NCBI GenBank assembly: GCA_958445895.1
Contig: CAUCTV010000006.1
Coordinates: 1 to 59,211, forward strand
Length of the DNA stretch: 59,211 nt
Direction of reading: 5' to 3'
From: an uncultured Collinsella sp.
Lineage (GTDB): Bacteria; Actinomycetota; Coriobacteriia; Coriobacteriales; Coriobacteriaceae
Numbering within the stretch: the first letter of the stretch is position 1; each line of letters begins with the position of its first letter. The notes beneath the pieces were generated by a model that worked only from the letters and a program-made list of their open reading frames with translations, was not told the origin of the DNA and did not search any database. Made by a program: the position numbers and the translations under genes. Shown here one piece after another: positions 16,077 to 27,028 of the stretch.

Positions 16077-18183
16077 CGATGAGGAAAAAGACCAGGTACG
16101 CGCTGCGTCCGATCTGGTTGCCATCGTGCAGGAAACGGTTGAGCTCAAGCCCCGCGGCCATGAGTTTTGGGGTTGCTGCCCCTTCCATGGCGAAAAGACC
16201 CCTTCGTTTCACATTATCCCTGCCACGCAGGTGTGGCACTGCTTTGGCTGTGGCGAGGGCGGCGACGTCTTCACCTACATCATGAAGCGCGAGAACCTGA
16301 GCTTTCCCGAGTCGATTCGCTACCTGGCCGACCGTGCCGGCATTGAGCTGCACGATACCGGCGCTTATCGCGAGCGCGGCACCAAGCGCGCCCGCATCTA
16401 CGACCTATGTGCGGAAACCGCCCAGTTCTATCACACCATGCTTATGCGCGGTAAGGACAGCCGTCCGCGCGAGTACTTCGCCAGTCGCGGTATGGGCGGC
16501 GATGTCTGCCGCCGCTACTGCCTGGGCTTTGCACCGGGTCGCAATGCGCTGGTGTCGCATCTGTCGCAGGCGGGCTTTACCCCGCAGGAGATGATCGACG
16601 CCAATGTGGCCGTGAGCCGTGGTCGCGGGCAGCTTGCCGACCGTTTTTACGACCGCGTGATGTTTCCCATTTTTGACGAGCAGGGTCATAACATCGCCTT
16701 TGGCGGGCGCATTATGGGCGACGGCCAGCCTAAGTACCTCAACACCGCCGAGACGAGCGTGTTCCATAAAAAGCGAAACCTCTATGGCTTTAACTGGGCC
16801 AAGGAGTTTATCGTCGCGCAGGATACCGCCATCGTGGTGGAGGGATATACCGACTGTATCGCCTGCTGGGAGGCGGGGATTAAAAACGTCGTCGCCACGC
16901 TGGGCACGGCGCTGACGGAACATCACGTCAAGACGCTCACCCGCTTTGCCAAGCGCATTGTATATATGTTCGATGGCGACGCCGCCGGTCAAAAGGCCGC
17001 ACGCCGCGCGATTCAGTTTATCGAGCAGGATTCGATGGACCTGCGCTGCGTGGTGCTTCCCGACGGCAACGACCCCATGGAGTTCATCACCGCGCATGGT
17101 GGCGAGGCTCTGCAGGCGCGCATCGATGCCGCCGAACCCCTCATGGACTTTGTGTACCGCTCACTGCAGGAGTCGAGCGACATTACCACGCCGGGCGGTC
17201 GTGCCAAGGCGCTCGAGGATGCACTGACGCTCATCTATCCGCTGCGCGATAGCTACATGATCGATACGTACTTTATCCAGATTGCCGACCTGCTGGGTTT
17301 GGATCTGGAGACGGTGCGCTCGAGCTCGGGCCGTGTGTTTCGCGATGTTGCCAAGCGCGAGGACGCCGAGCGTCGTCGCGAGCAGAACTACGAGCGCCAG
17401 CGGGCGCAGGCCGAGCGTGCAGGCAGCGCGGGCGGTCGGGCGTCTGGTTCGCAGGGGGCGCCTCGCGGCGCTTGGGCGTCGGGGGCGACGCCGCCGGTGT
17501 CCGCACCGGTCGAGGAAGAACCGTACGACTATGTGCCGCTCGAGGCCTACGGGGCCGCGCCGGTCGAGGCTGTCGACGATATGCCGCCGATTGATGTGCC
17601 GGTTGGTATGGATGGCGCGGCACCGGTCGCCGATATAATGGGCGCACCCGCGTCGCCGACGATGCCGATCGTGCTGACCGACCTAGAGCGAAAGTCTTTG
17701 GCGGGGGAGCGCGAGCTGCTGACGATGCTCACGAGCTACCCCGACCTGTTCCGCACGTATGCCGATCGCATCTGCTCGATCGAGTGGGTGGATCCGCGTC
17801 ACGAGTCCATCGCGTGGGCCGTGCTCGCGACGCCGCCGGGCACCGACCCCACGGCGTGCATGGATGCGGCGCGCGCCGTGTGTCCCGAGGCAGCGTCGCT
17901 TGTTAGTGCCGGGCGCATTTCGTCGACGAGTAAGCACCCCACCGAGACGAACATCGTGTTTATGCTCGACACCCTCGAGCTCTACACCATCAAGCGCCGC
18001 ATGCGCGCCGCACAGGCCAAGCTTCGCCAGGACCGGTCGCTCGACGATGAGGCACGCCGTGTGCTGACGATGCAGGCGATGCAAGATTCTCAGCGCCAGC
18101 GTGAGCTCCAAAAGTCGATCGGCGGCGTGGCGGATCCGTTCCGTTTGATCGGTTTGGAGACTGCGGGCGCCGAGCAGGCCTAG
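16069..18183 (+). CDS. dnaG: DNA primase
   Basis: Synthesises RNA primers for replication. 704 residues. The zinc-binding domain has Cys37, His40, Cys58 and Cys61 (CPFHGEKTPSF and CFGCGEGGD). The catalytic core and TOPRIM fold follow, with VVEGYTDCIA near 260 and MFDGDAAGQKA near 302. A low-complexity Ala/Gly/Pro/Arg linker of about 100 residues (around 430-545) leads to the C-terminal helicase-binding region. The start is GTG behind GGGGGTGA, overlapping ribF. Linkage to rpoD downstream recalls the classic macromolecular synthesis operon. Confidence 0.95.
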   Translation: MISDEEKDQVRAASDLVAIVQETVELKPRGHEFWGCCPFHGEKTPSFHIIPATQVWHCFGCGEGGDVFTYIMKRENLSFPESIRYLADRAGIELHDTGAYRERGTKRARIYDLCAETAQFYHTMLMRGKDSRPREYFASRGMGGDVCRRYCLGFAPGRNALVSHLSQAGFTPQEMIDANVAVSRGRGQLADRFYDRVMFPIFDEQGHNIAFGGRIMGDGQPKYLNTAETSVFHKKRNLYGFNWAKEFIVAQDTAIVVEGYTDCIACWEAGIKNVVATLGTALTEHHVKTLTRFAKRIVYMFDGDAAGQKAARRAIQFIEQDSMDLRCVVLPDGNDPMEFITAHGGEALQARIDAAEPLMDFVYRSLQESSDITTPGGRAKALEDALTLIYPLRDSYMIDTYFIQIADLLGLDLETVRSSSGRVFRDVAKREDAERRREQNYERQRAQAERAGSAGGRASGSQGAPRGAWASGATPPVSAPVEEEPYDYVPLEAYGAAPVEAVDDMPPIDVPVGMDGAAPVADIMGAPASPTMPIVLTDLERKSLAGERELLTMLTSYPDLFRTYADRICSIEWVDPRHESIAWAVLATPPGTDPTACMDAARAVCPEAASLVSAGRISSTSKHPTETNIVFMLDTLELYTIKRRMRAAQAKLRQDRSLDDEARRVLTMQAMQDSQRQRELQKSIGGVADPFRLIGLETAGAEQA

Positions 18184-18293
18184 ATGTTGTGGTCAACCAG
18201 CGTATTTGCGCCTATATCCAGTCTGAATTTTGGGTATAGACGTGTAGGTGTGTGCTAAAGTAATGAGTCCTGTGGACTATGAAGGGAGAATCT

Positions 18294-19640
18294 GTGCCAA
18301 ATAAGAGTGAGAGCACGGGTACTGGGCTGGAATCCTACGTTGCAAAGCTCATGGGCAGCGGCTCAAACAGGACTTCGGTAACCGAGGACGAGATTCAGGT
18401 CGCCCTGAAGGATATCGATGTATCTGACGAGCAACTCAACGCGGTGTATTCCGCGCTGCGCAACAGCGGCATCCAGATTATCTCCGCGAGCGGAAACGAC
18501 GACGCTCCCATGGGCGTCGAAGATGACGATAACGATAGCGATACCGATGATTTCGATGACGACGAGCACGATTCCGGTTCACTCGACGATCACGAGCTTA
18601 AGATGGCCCGTCAGGCCGACGCCGAGATGGGTTCTTCCAAGAGCAAGAAGAAGCGCACCGTGCGTACGTCCCGTTCGCGCTCGCGCGTGCGCGGCATCGA
18701 TGCCTCCACGGTGATGCTGACCGGCGACCCGGTTCGTATGTACCTTAAGGAGATCGGTAAGGTCGACCTGCTGACCGCCTCCGAAGAGGTCGATCTGGCC
18801 ATGAAGATCGAGGCCGGTCTCGATGCCACCGAGAAGCTCGAGGCCGCCGAGGCGGGCGAGATCGAGCTTACCCGCGCCGAGATGCGTCGCCTGACCCGTA
18901 TCGAGAACGTGGGTCTCGAGGCCAAGCAGGCGCTCATCAGCGCCAACCTGCGTCTGGTCGTCTCCATCGCCAAGCGCTACGTCGGTCGCGGCATGCTGTT
19001 CTTGGACCTGATCCAGGAGGGCAACCTCGGTCTGATCCGCGCCGTCGAGAAGTTCGACTACCAGAAGGGCTTTAAGTTCTCCACGTACGCCACGTGGTGG
19101 ATCCGTCAGGCCATCACGCGCGCTATCGCCGACCAGGCCCGTACCATCCGTATTCCCGTGCACATGGTCGAGACCATCAACAAACTCGTTCGCGTGCAGC
19201 GCCAGCTTCTCCAGGACCTGGGTCGCGATCCGACCCCCGAGGAGATCGGTGCCGAGATGGACATGAGTGCCGACCGCGTCCGCGAGATCCAGAAGATTTC
19301 GCAGGAGCCCGTGTCGCTCGAGACCCCTATCGGCGAGGAAGAGGATTCCCAGCTGGGCGACTTCATCGAGGACTCCCAGGCTATCGTTCCGCCCGATGCC
19401 GCCAGCTTCTCCATGCTGCAGGAGCAGCTCACCCAGGTGCTCGACTCGCTTGCCGATCGTGAGCGCAAGGTTATCGAGCTGCGCTTTGGCCTTGTTGACG
19501 GACATCCCCGTACGCTCGAGGAAGTCGGCCGCGAGTTTGGCGTCACGCGTGAGCGCATCCGCCAGATCGAGTCCAAGACTCTGGCCAAGCTTCGCCACCC
19601 GAGCCGTAGCAGTAAGCTGAAGGACTATATCGAGAGCTAG
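18294..19640 (+). CDS. rpoD: Primary sigma factor RpoD (SigA)
   Basis: Main promoter-recognition subunit of RNA polymerase. I chose GTG 18294 because AAGGGAG lies just upstream; ATG 18279 has no such site and would include it. About 448 residues. An N-terminal region 1.1-like segment and an acidic stretch (Asp-rich, about 60-105) lead to a basic patch, then region 1.2 with DPVRMYLKEIG, region 2 with FLDLIQEGNLGLIRAVEKFDY split over 2.1-2.4 and ending TYATWWIRQAI, region 3, and region 4 ending in the helix-turn-helix GVTRERIRQIESKTL. It lies 110 bases after dnaG; a TAAAGT about 35 bases upstream may be its -10 box. Confidence 0.96.
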   Translation: MPNKSESTGTGLESYVAKLMGSGSNRTSVTEDEIQVALKDIDVSDEQLNAVYSALRNSGIQIISASGNDDAPMGVEDDDNDSDTDDFDDDEHDSGSLDDHELKMARQADAEMGSSKSKKKRTVRTSRSRSRVRGIDASTVMLTGDPVRMYLKEIGKVDLLTASEEVDLAMKIEAGLDATEKLEAAEAGEIELTRAEMRRLTRIENVGLEAKQALISANLRLVVSIAKRYVGRGMLFLDLIQEGNLGLIRAVEKFDYQKGFKFSTYATWWIRQAITRAIADQARTIRIPVHMVETINKLVRVQRQLLQDLGRDPTPEEIGAEMDMSADRVREIQKISQEPVSLETPIGEEEDSQLGDFIEDSQAIVPPDAASFSMLQEQLTQVLDSLADRERKVIELRFGLVDGHPRTLEEVGREFGVTRERIRQIESKTLAKLRHPSRSSKLKDYIES

Positions 19641-19651
19641 TCAAGCAAGAG

Positions 19652-19684
19652 GCGCCCTCAAGCACATCCGCTTGGGGGCGCTTT
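19652..19684 (+). terminator. Terminator of rpoD
   Basis: GCGCCCTCAAGC pairs with GCTTGGGGGCGC (one wobble), followed by a short TTT. It lies 11 bases after the stop codon. Confidence 0.7.
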
Positions 19685-19692
19685 CATGTAGA

Positions 19693-19740
19693 CATTGGGG
19701 ACGTTCTTGAATGACTGGTCGTTTAAGAACGTCCCCAATG
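19693..19740. repeat. GGGGAC-core inverted repeat, copy A
   Basis: Perfect 16-bp arms (CATTGGGGACGTTCTT and its complement) enclose a 16-base loop. Each arm region is bounded by CATT/AATG, which could pair separately. The loop holds AATGACTGG, which is repeated directly after the right arm. It is separate from the rpoD terminator and shares the GGGGAC core with three other hairpins in this window. Confidence 0.6.
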
Positions 19741-19770
19741 ACTGGGTCGGAAAAATTCTCAAAAAAGCTC

Positions 19771-19798
19771 TTGCCCTAAGCTGATTCGTCCGTATAAT
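19771..19798 (+). promoter_or_regulatory. Promoter of the tRNA-Asn pair
   Basis: TTGCCC, a 16-base spacer and a perfect TATAAT lie 31 bases before the first tRNA gene. Confidence 0.6.
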
Positions 19799-19828
19799 AA
19801 ACTTCGTTGCTTGAGAGCACGCACCTAT

Positions 19829-19903
19829 TCCTCGGTAGCTCAATGGTAGAGCACGCGGCTGTTAACCGCGCTGTTGTAGGTTCGAGTCCTACCCGGGGAG
19901 CCA
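19829..19903 (+). tRNA. tRNA-Asn (GTT), first copy
   Basis: 75 bases including an encoded CCA. The acceptor stem TCCTCGG pairs with CCGGGGA (one wobble), the anticodon loop is CTGTTAA with anticodon GTT, and the T-arm is GTAGGTTCGAGTCCTAC. The second copy is identical over its full length. Confidence 0.95.
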
Positions 19904-19912
19904 GAATTTTCC

Positions 19913-19934
19913 AGCCCTTTCCGTTGGGCTTTTT
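19913..19934 (+). terminator. Small hairpin between the tRNA-Asn genes
   Basis: AGCCC and GGGCT pair with an eight-base loop and are followed by TTTTT. It is weak, so it may only reduce read-through into the second tRNA. Confidence 0.4.
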
Positions 19935-19937
19935 AAT

Positions 19938-20012
19938 TCCTCGGTAGCTCAATGGTAGAGCACGCGGCTGTTAACCGCGCTGTTGTAGGTTCGAGTCCTA
20001 CCCGGGGAGCCA
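19938..20012 (+). tRNA. tRNA-Asn (GTT), second copy
   Basis: Identical to the first copy including the encoded CCA, separated by 34 bases. No separate promoter is visible, so both are probably one transcript ending at the hairpin just downstream. Confidence 0.95.
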
Positions 20013-20018
20013 GGTTGT

Positions 20019-20048
20019 AAAACCCGTCGCTTATGTGGCGGGTTTTTT
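20019..20048 (+). terminator. Terminator after the tRNA-Asn pair
   Basis: AAAACCCG and CGGGTTTT form an 8-bp stem followed by a T-run. Confidence 0.7.
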
Positions 20049-20206
20049 CATGCCGCGATCGCCTGGCGCGAACGTTACCGTATCAACATTTCGTGTCGAG
20101 GATGTAATCCCGTGACCCGCCACCTCAACATGGCGCGGTCGTTGTAGAATATTGCAATGATTGCTCCCACGACATGGTGCCGCGAGCACCAGATAAGGAG
20201 ATTCTT

Positions 20207-20563
20207 GTGTCTGAGACCATTAACGGCAGCCTGAGCGTCTCGAACGACGTTATTGCCGATATTGCCGGTTATGCCGCGATGACGTGCTATGGCGTCGTCG
20301 GCATGGCTGAGCAGCTCCAGGGCGCCGAGAGCGTGCGCCTGCTTGCCGGTCAGCGCCTCCGCAAGGGCGTGCTTGTCTCCGCCGACGAGAACGGCCTTAC
20401 GGTCGATCTTCACGTCGTGCTCGAGAACGGCGTCAACATGAAGTCCGTCTGCCACAATCTTTCGAGCTCCGTTGCCTTCACCCTGCAGGAGATCGCCCAG
20501 ATCGATCCCGCCAGCCTTAAGATCGGCATCCACATCGACGCGCTCAAGAGCCGTCTGAACTAG
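20207..20563 (+). CDS. Asp23/Gls24 family protein (YloU-like)
   Basis: 118 residues, the normal size for one Asp23 domain: GYAAMTCYGVVGMAEQL, then the basic strand GQRLRKGVLVSADENGLTVDLHVVLENG. Family members are abundant cell-envelope stress proteins in Gram-positives, but the molecular role is unclear. Start GTG 20207 follows AAGGAG; an ATG 33 bases upstream lacks such a site. It lies directly before a FakA/YloV-like gene, the same pairing as yloU-yloV in Bacillus, so a shared role at the membrane is plausible. Confidence 0.88.
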   Translation: MSETINGSLSVSNDVIADIAGYAAMTCYGVVGMAEQLQGAESVRLLAGQRLRKGVLVSADENGLTVDLHVVLENGVNMKSVCHNLSSSVAFTLQEIAQIDPASLKIGIHIDALKSRLN

Positions 20564-20590
20564 CATCCGAAAACGGAGATTCAAATACCC

Positions 20591-22252
20591 ATGATTGCAA
20601 AGACCATTCGCACCTGTTTTCCGATCGCTGCGGCTGCCGTTTCCGACAAGGCCGAGGAGATCAACAAGCTCAACGTCTTCCCCGTGCCCGACGGCGACAC
20701 CGGTACCAACATGTCGCTCACGCTCGCCTCGGTGACCAAGGAGCTTTCCGCCCTTCCCGCCGATGCCGATATGGAGGCCATCGCCGGCGCCATCACCCAC
20801 GGCTCCCTGATGGGCGCTCGCGGCAACTCCGGCGTCATCACCTCGCAGATTCTGCGCGGCGTGGCCGAGGGTCTCGTCTCCGCCGATGAGCCTATCACGT
20901 CCGCCAACATCGCCTTCGCCTTCCGCCGCGCCGTCAAGGTCGCCTTCCAGGCTGTCCGTAAGCCCATCGAGGGCACGATTCTCACGGTCCTGCGAGATGT
21001 TTCGACCAAGGCCGACGAGTGCGAAAAGAAGAAGTTCTCGGCCGAGGACGCGCTCGATGCCATCGTCGTCGAGGCCTACCAGTCCGTCGCCCGCACGCCC
21101 GACCTGCTGCCCGTTCTGAAGGAGAACGGCGTGGTCGACTCCGGCGCCTTTGGCTTTGCCATCTTCCTGGAGAACTTTGTTGCCGCCGCGCTTGGCCGCA
21201 GCACCGTTGTCGAGGATTTCTCCGCCACGTTTGATTCAGCCGGCTCTGCCCGCGACGCGGCCCTTGGTCGCGTTGAGATTGAGGCCAACGACGACTGGGA
21301 GGGCTCGGAGTTCCGCTACTGCAATGAGTTCCTCTTTAAGGCCGACGCCCCGTTTGACGAGGACGAGTGCCTTAAGTTCCTGGGCTCCATGGGCGACTGC
21401 GAGCTGCTCGTGGGTGCCTACCCCGACTACAAGATTCACGTGCACTCCAACACGCCTAACCTGGTGCTCGAGCACATGCTGCAGCTTGGTCAGATCTACG
21501 AGGTCTTTATCCACAACATGGAGATGGAGGCCCACGACCGTACCGCCAAGATTCATGAGGACCAGGAAAAGGCCGCTGAGCCTGCCAAGGCGTTGGGCTT
21601 TGTCGCCGTTGCCGCCGGTTCGGGCGAGGCCGACATCCTCAAGTCCCTCGGCGTTGACGTGATTGTCTCCGGTGGCCAGACCATGAACCCCTCGACTGCC
21701 GACCTGCTGGGCGCCGTCGACCAGGTCAACGCGACCTCGGTCATCATCCTGCCCAATAACGGCAACATCCGCATGGCTGCCGAGGCTGCCGCTTCTGCTT
21801 GCACCGACAAGAAGGTCTCCGTCGTTCCCACCAAGACCGTCCCGCAGGCGTTCTCTGCGCTGTTCGCAGTCCTGCCCGATTCCGAGCTCGAGGACGCCGT
21901 CGCCGCCATGGTCGACGCCATCAGCGAGGTTCGGGATGGCGAGGTCACCCGTGCCGTGCGCGATTCCAGCGCCTCTGACGGCTCTCCAATTCACTCCGGT
22001 GACGTCATGGGTATCATTGCCGGCTCCATCGACGTGGTCGGCTCCGATGTGAAACAGGTCACGCTCGACTGCATCAACCGCATGCAGGAGGAAGAGGAGG
22101 GCGACGCGCTGACGATTCTGGCCGGCGAGGAGCTGTCCGATGAGGCCTTCCAGGAGATCGTCGACGCCATCGAGGAGGCTCAGCCCGACCTGGAGATTGA
22201 CGCCCATCGTGGTGAGCAGCCGCTCTATCCCGTGATCTTCTCGATCGAGTAG
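20591..22252 (+). CDS. fakA: DAK-domain FakA/YloV-like protein, probable fatty acid kinase catalytic subunit
   Basis: 553 residues. The N-terminal DhaL-type ATP-binding domain (about 1-200) carries NVFPVPDGDTGTNMSLTL near residues 29-46, whose aspartates bind Mg-ATP. A middle domain of unknown role and a C-terminal DegV-like domain (about 300-550) follow. In Staphylococcus, FakA phosphorylates fatty acids held by FakB proteins. No FakB gene is in this window. plsX and acpP, which act on acyl-phosphates, lie about 5 kb downstream, consistent with lipid metabolism. Confidence 0.85.
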   Translation: MIAKTIRTCFPIAAAAVSDKAEEINKLNVFPVPDGDTGTNMSLTLASVTKELSALPADADMEAIAGAITHGSLMGARGNSGVITSQILRGVAEGLVSADEPITSANIAFAFRRAVKVAFQAVRKPIEGTILTVLRDVSTKADECEKKKFSAEDALDAIVVEAYQSVARTPDLLPVLKENGVVDSGAFGFAIFLENFVAAALGRSTVVEDFSATFDSAGSARDAALGRVEIEANDDWEGSEFRYCNEFLFKADAPFDEDECLKFLGSMGDCELLVGAYPDYKIHVHSNTPNLVLEHMLQLGQIYEVFIHNMEMEAHDRTAKIHEDQEKAAEPAKALGFVAVAAGSGEADILKSLGVDVIVSGGQTMNPSTADLLGAVDQVNATSVIILPNNGNIRMAAEAAASACTDKKVSVVPTKTVPQAFSALFAVLPDSELEDAVAAMVDAISEVRDGEVTRAVRDSSASDGSPIHSGDVMGIIAGSIDVVGSDVKQVTLDCINRMQEEEEGDALTILAGEELSDEAFQEIVDAIEEAQPDLEIDAHRGEQPLYPVIFSIE

Positions 22253-22262
22253 GCATCTACCC

Positions 22263-24436
<2,174 letters not shown>

Positions 24437-24440
<4 letters not shown>

Positions 24441-25087
24441 GAATCATCGGCGGCGAATGGCGCGGTCGTAAGATCGAGGAGCCCCGTGGTCGCGATGTCA
24501 CCCGCCCCACGACTGATCGCGTGCGCGAGGCGTGCGCATCTATGGTCATGTCGGCATTCGATTTCGATTTGGACGAGGTTCGTGTGCTGGACGCCTTTGG
24601 CGGCTCCGGTGCCTTAGGGTTAGAGATGCTCTCTCGTGGGGCCCGCTCGCTCACGACGTTCGAGATCGATCGGAATGCCGCGCGGCTCATTACCAAGAAT
24701 ATCGAGTCGCTCTGCCATGACCGTGCGCGTTGGCGCGTGGTAACGGGCGACATGCTGGCGAGCGCCTCGCGCGGTCGTGTGCCGGGCGGCCCCTTTGATC
24801 TGGTCCTGCTCGACCCGCCCTATGCTTTTGGTGCCGAGCCGGTCGAGATACTGCTGCAGAACCTGGCTCAGCAGGGTCTGCTTGCACCTGGCGCTTATGC
24901 CCTGTTTGAGCATGCCGCCGCCGATGCGGGCGCGCATCCGGCAGGCTTTGAGATCGTGCGCGAGAAGCGCTACGGCATTACCTCGGTCGACCTGCTTCGT
25001 TGGGTCGGCGAGGGCGAGGATGACGATACCGTCGCCGATGCCGATGGCAGCGACGGCACGACTTTTCAGGAGGATGCTCATGAATGA
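24437..25087 (+). CDS. rsmD: 16S rRNA (guanine(966)-N(2))-methyltransferase
   Basis: Methylates G966 of 16S rRNA using S-adenosylmethionine. 216 residues. The N-terminal MRIIGGEWRGRKI and TRPTTDRVREA are family signatures. The SAM-binding loop is LDAFGGSGALGLEMLSRGA near 53-70, and the catalytic motif is DPPYAFG near 130. A C-terminal acidic tail (GEGEDDDTVADADGSDG) is longer than usual. It overlaps recG by four bases and coaD by eight. Confidence 0.93.
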
Positions 25088-25577
25088 CACCATCAACCGC
25101 GTGATCGTCCCGGGCACCTTCGATCCCATCACGTTTGGCCATATCGATGTGATCCGCCGCGCCCGTCGCATCTTTCCCAGCGTGATCGTCGCTGTTGCCG
25201 AGTCGCAGGGCAAAAACGGCGTGGGCACCACGTTTATGCTCGATGAGCGCGTGGCGCTGGCCCGCGAGGCGCTCGGCGATATCGACGGCGTCGAGGTCCT
25301 GCCCTTTACCGGCCTCTTGGTCGACTTCGCTCGTGAGCAGGGGGCGGGGGCCGTGGTCAAGGGCCTGCGCGCCATGACCGACTTTGAGTATGAGCTGCAG
25401 CAGGCCGACCTCAACTATCGCTTGGATAACGAGCTGGAGTCCATCTTTGTCATGAGTGCTCCGCAGTACGGCTACATCTCGAGTTCGGTCGTTCGCCAGA
25501 TTGCTTCGCTCGGTAGCGACGTTTCCAATTTTGTTCCGCCCAATGTGGTCAAAGCGCTCAAACATCGCTTTTCGTGA
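25080..25577 (+). CDS. coaD: Phosphopantetheine adenylyltransferase
   Basis: Penultimate step of coenzyme A synthesis: 4'-phosphopantetheine plus ATP gives dephospho-CoA. 165 residues. PGTFDPITFGH near residues 9-19 is the nucleotidyltransferase HxGH-type site, followed by KGLRAMTDFEYELQQ and the C-terminal YGYISSSVVRQIASLG. I chose ATG 25080, six bases after AGGAGG. The rsmD-coaD pair is conserved across bacteria. Confidence 0.95.
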   Translation: MNDTINRVIVPGTFDPITFGHIDVIRRARRIFPSVIVAVAESQGKNGVGTTFMLDERVALAREALGDIDGVEVLPFTGLLVDFAREQGAGAVVKGLRAMTDFEYELQQADLNYRLDNELESIFVMSAPQYGYISSSVVRQIASLGSDVSNFVPPNVVKALKHRFS

Positions 25578-25645
25578 CGTTTCTTATTGCCTGGTGGCAT
25601 GTGGTAAACTAGCACGATGATATGTTACCTATGAAAGGAGACCGG

Positions 25646-26143
25646 ATGCCGGGCGAGAATTTTCCTGGCGATAGGATCGTCAGCTTGGTCGATGAGCTCG
25701 AAGGGCTGATCGAGGAAGCCAAGCCGCCTTTCGGCAAGAACGCTCAGTTCAAGGTCATCGACGCCGACGTGTTCTTCAACATCCTCGACGAGATCCGCAT
25801 GAGCTATCCCGAGGAGTGGCAGAAGTCCCGCCGTATCCTTAAGGAGCGCGAGGAGCTTATGGCTTCCGCCGCCGCCCAGGCCGATTCCATCATCGCCGAC
25901 GCTCAGCAGCAGGCCCTCACCATTGCCGGTGAGCAGGAGATCGTCCGCCTTGCGCAGCAGCAGGCCGACGACATCCGCGATCGTGCCCAGCAGTACGAGC
26001 GCGAGACGCGTTATGCTGCCGAGGACTACGCAGAGCAGGTCTTTACGCACCTGGAGGAGAACCTCAAGAGCCTGACCGGCACCGTTACCCGTTGCCGTCA
26101 GCAGCTCAACGAGGGTGCCGCCCAACAGAATGGTCAGTGGTAA
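25646..26143 (+). CDS. Coiled-coil protein, DivIVA/SepIVA-like
   Basis: 165 residues, Gln/Ala/Glu-rich, predicted as a continuous coiled coil from about residue 65 to 150 after a short N-terminal domain (residues 5-45, with VDELEGLIEEAKPPFG). No membrane segment is seen. Proteins of this type are often labelled ATPase or ATP synthase subunit B-like, without a nucleotide-binding motif to justify it. The position between coaD and the DUF177/rnc genes matches that of the septation factor SepIVA in mycobacteria, which suggests a role in cell division or envelope growth; this is a positional inference. The stop overlaps the next start (TAATG). Confidence 0.7.
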   Translation: MPGENFPGDRIVSLVDELEGLIEEAKPPFGKNAQFKVIDADVFFNILDEIRMSYPEEWQKSRRILKEREELMASAAAQADSIIADAQQQALTIAGEQEIVRLAQQQADDIRDRAQQYERETRYAAEDYAEQVFTHLEENLKSLTGTVTRCRQQLNEGAAQQNGQW

Positions 26144-26697
26144 TGGCTGAGTTCCCGAGCGTTACCGTCGATCTTTCCGAGCAGCTCGAGTTTCCTGGAG
26201 ATTCGTATCCGCTGACCGGTAAGGTCGATGTTGCCACCTATACGGTGGGCGAGAAGGAGTACCAGCTGCAGAACGGCATTGATTACGATGTGGTCTTTAC
26301 CAATGCCGGCACCGGTGTTCTGCTTACGGGCATGGTCCGCGCGCATGCAACCGGTGAGTGCGACCGTTGCCTGGAGCCCGCTTCGTTTGATATCGCCGGT
26401 GAGATCGAGGAATTCTATCTCTTTAACGAGCCCGAGGATCCCGAGGCCTACGAGGACGGCTACGAGCTCCTGGGTGAGGATCGCATCGTCGATCTGGGTG
26501 AGCCCATCAACGACGCGGTCGTTATGGACACGCCGTTTGTCGTTCTGTGCAAGCCCGATTGCCGCGGTCTGTGCCCCACTTGCGGTTGCAATCTCAACGT
26601 CGAGCAATGCGATTGCGCCGCCCAGGCAGAGGCAGAATGGGCCGCTGCCACGGAAAATCCATTTGCAGCATTGAAGAATCTCAAGCTCGATGAGTAA
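26143..26697 (+). CDS. yceD: DUF177 (YceD) family protein
   Basis: 184 residues. The signature is CDRCLEPASFDIAGEIEEFY near residues 71-90, followed by an acidic stretch, the PINDAVVMDTPFVVLC strand and a cysteine-rich end (CRGLCPTCGCNLNVEQCDC) that may bind metal. YceD is linked to 23S rRNA accumulation in plants and bacteria and is almost always next to rpmF, as here. Translation is coupled to the preceding coiled-coil gene. Confidence 0.9.
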   Translation: MAEFPSVTVDLSEQLEFPGDSYPLTGKVDVATYTVGEKEYQLQNGIDYDVVFTNAGTGVLLTGMVRAHATGECDRCLEPASFDIAGEIEEFYLFNEPEDPEAYEDGYELLGEDRIVDLGEPINDAVVMDTPFVVLCKPDCRGLCPTCGCNLNVEQCDCAAQAEAEWAAATENPFAALKNLKLDE

Positions 26698-26761
26698 AAC
26701 TGTGGTAGTATCGCTACTTGCGCGTAATCGCCACACTGGATAGTTCATAAGGAAGGTCACT

Positions 26762-26941
26762 ATGCCCGTACCTAAACAAAAGCAGGGTCGTATCCGCACT
26801 CACACCCGTCGTTCCGCCAACATGAAGATCTCGGCTGCGGCTCAGTCCACGTGCCCCCGTTGCGGCGCTGTCAAGCTTCCGCACCACGTGTGCCCCAGCT
26901 GCGGTTTCTACAAGGACCGCGAGGTTATCGTTACCGAGTAA
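26762..26941 (+). CDS. rpmF: 50S ribosomal protein L32
   Basis: 59 residues, starting MPVPKQKQGRIRTHTRRS, with two zinc-type pairs CPRC and CPSC around residues 31 and 44. Preceded by GGAAGG. The yceD-rpmF-plsX order is conserved widely. A strong terminator follows. Confidence 0.95.
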   Translation: MPVPKQKQGRIRTHTRRSANMKISAAAQSTCPRCGAVKLPHHVCPSCGFYKDREVIVTE

Positions 26942-26981
26942 CGGTATACTCTGGATGCGATGCCGTTCCAAATGGAACCAC

Positions 26982-27012
26982 AATGGCCGGCTCAATGAGT
27001 CGGCCATTTTTG
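26982..27012 (+). terminator. Terminator between rpmF and plsX
   Basis: AATGGCCG and CGGCCATT pair, extended inward by a G-T wobble and CTC/GAG to a 12-bp stem with a three-base loop (AAT), then TTTTTG. It lies between two genes of the same direction and may lower plsX expression relative to rpmF. Confidence 0.75.
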
Positions 27013-27028
27013 TATAAGGAGCATGTAT

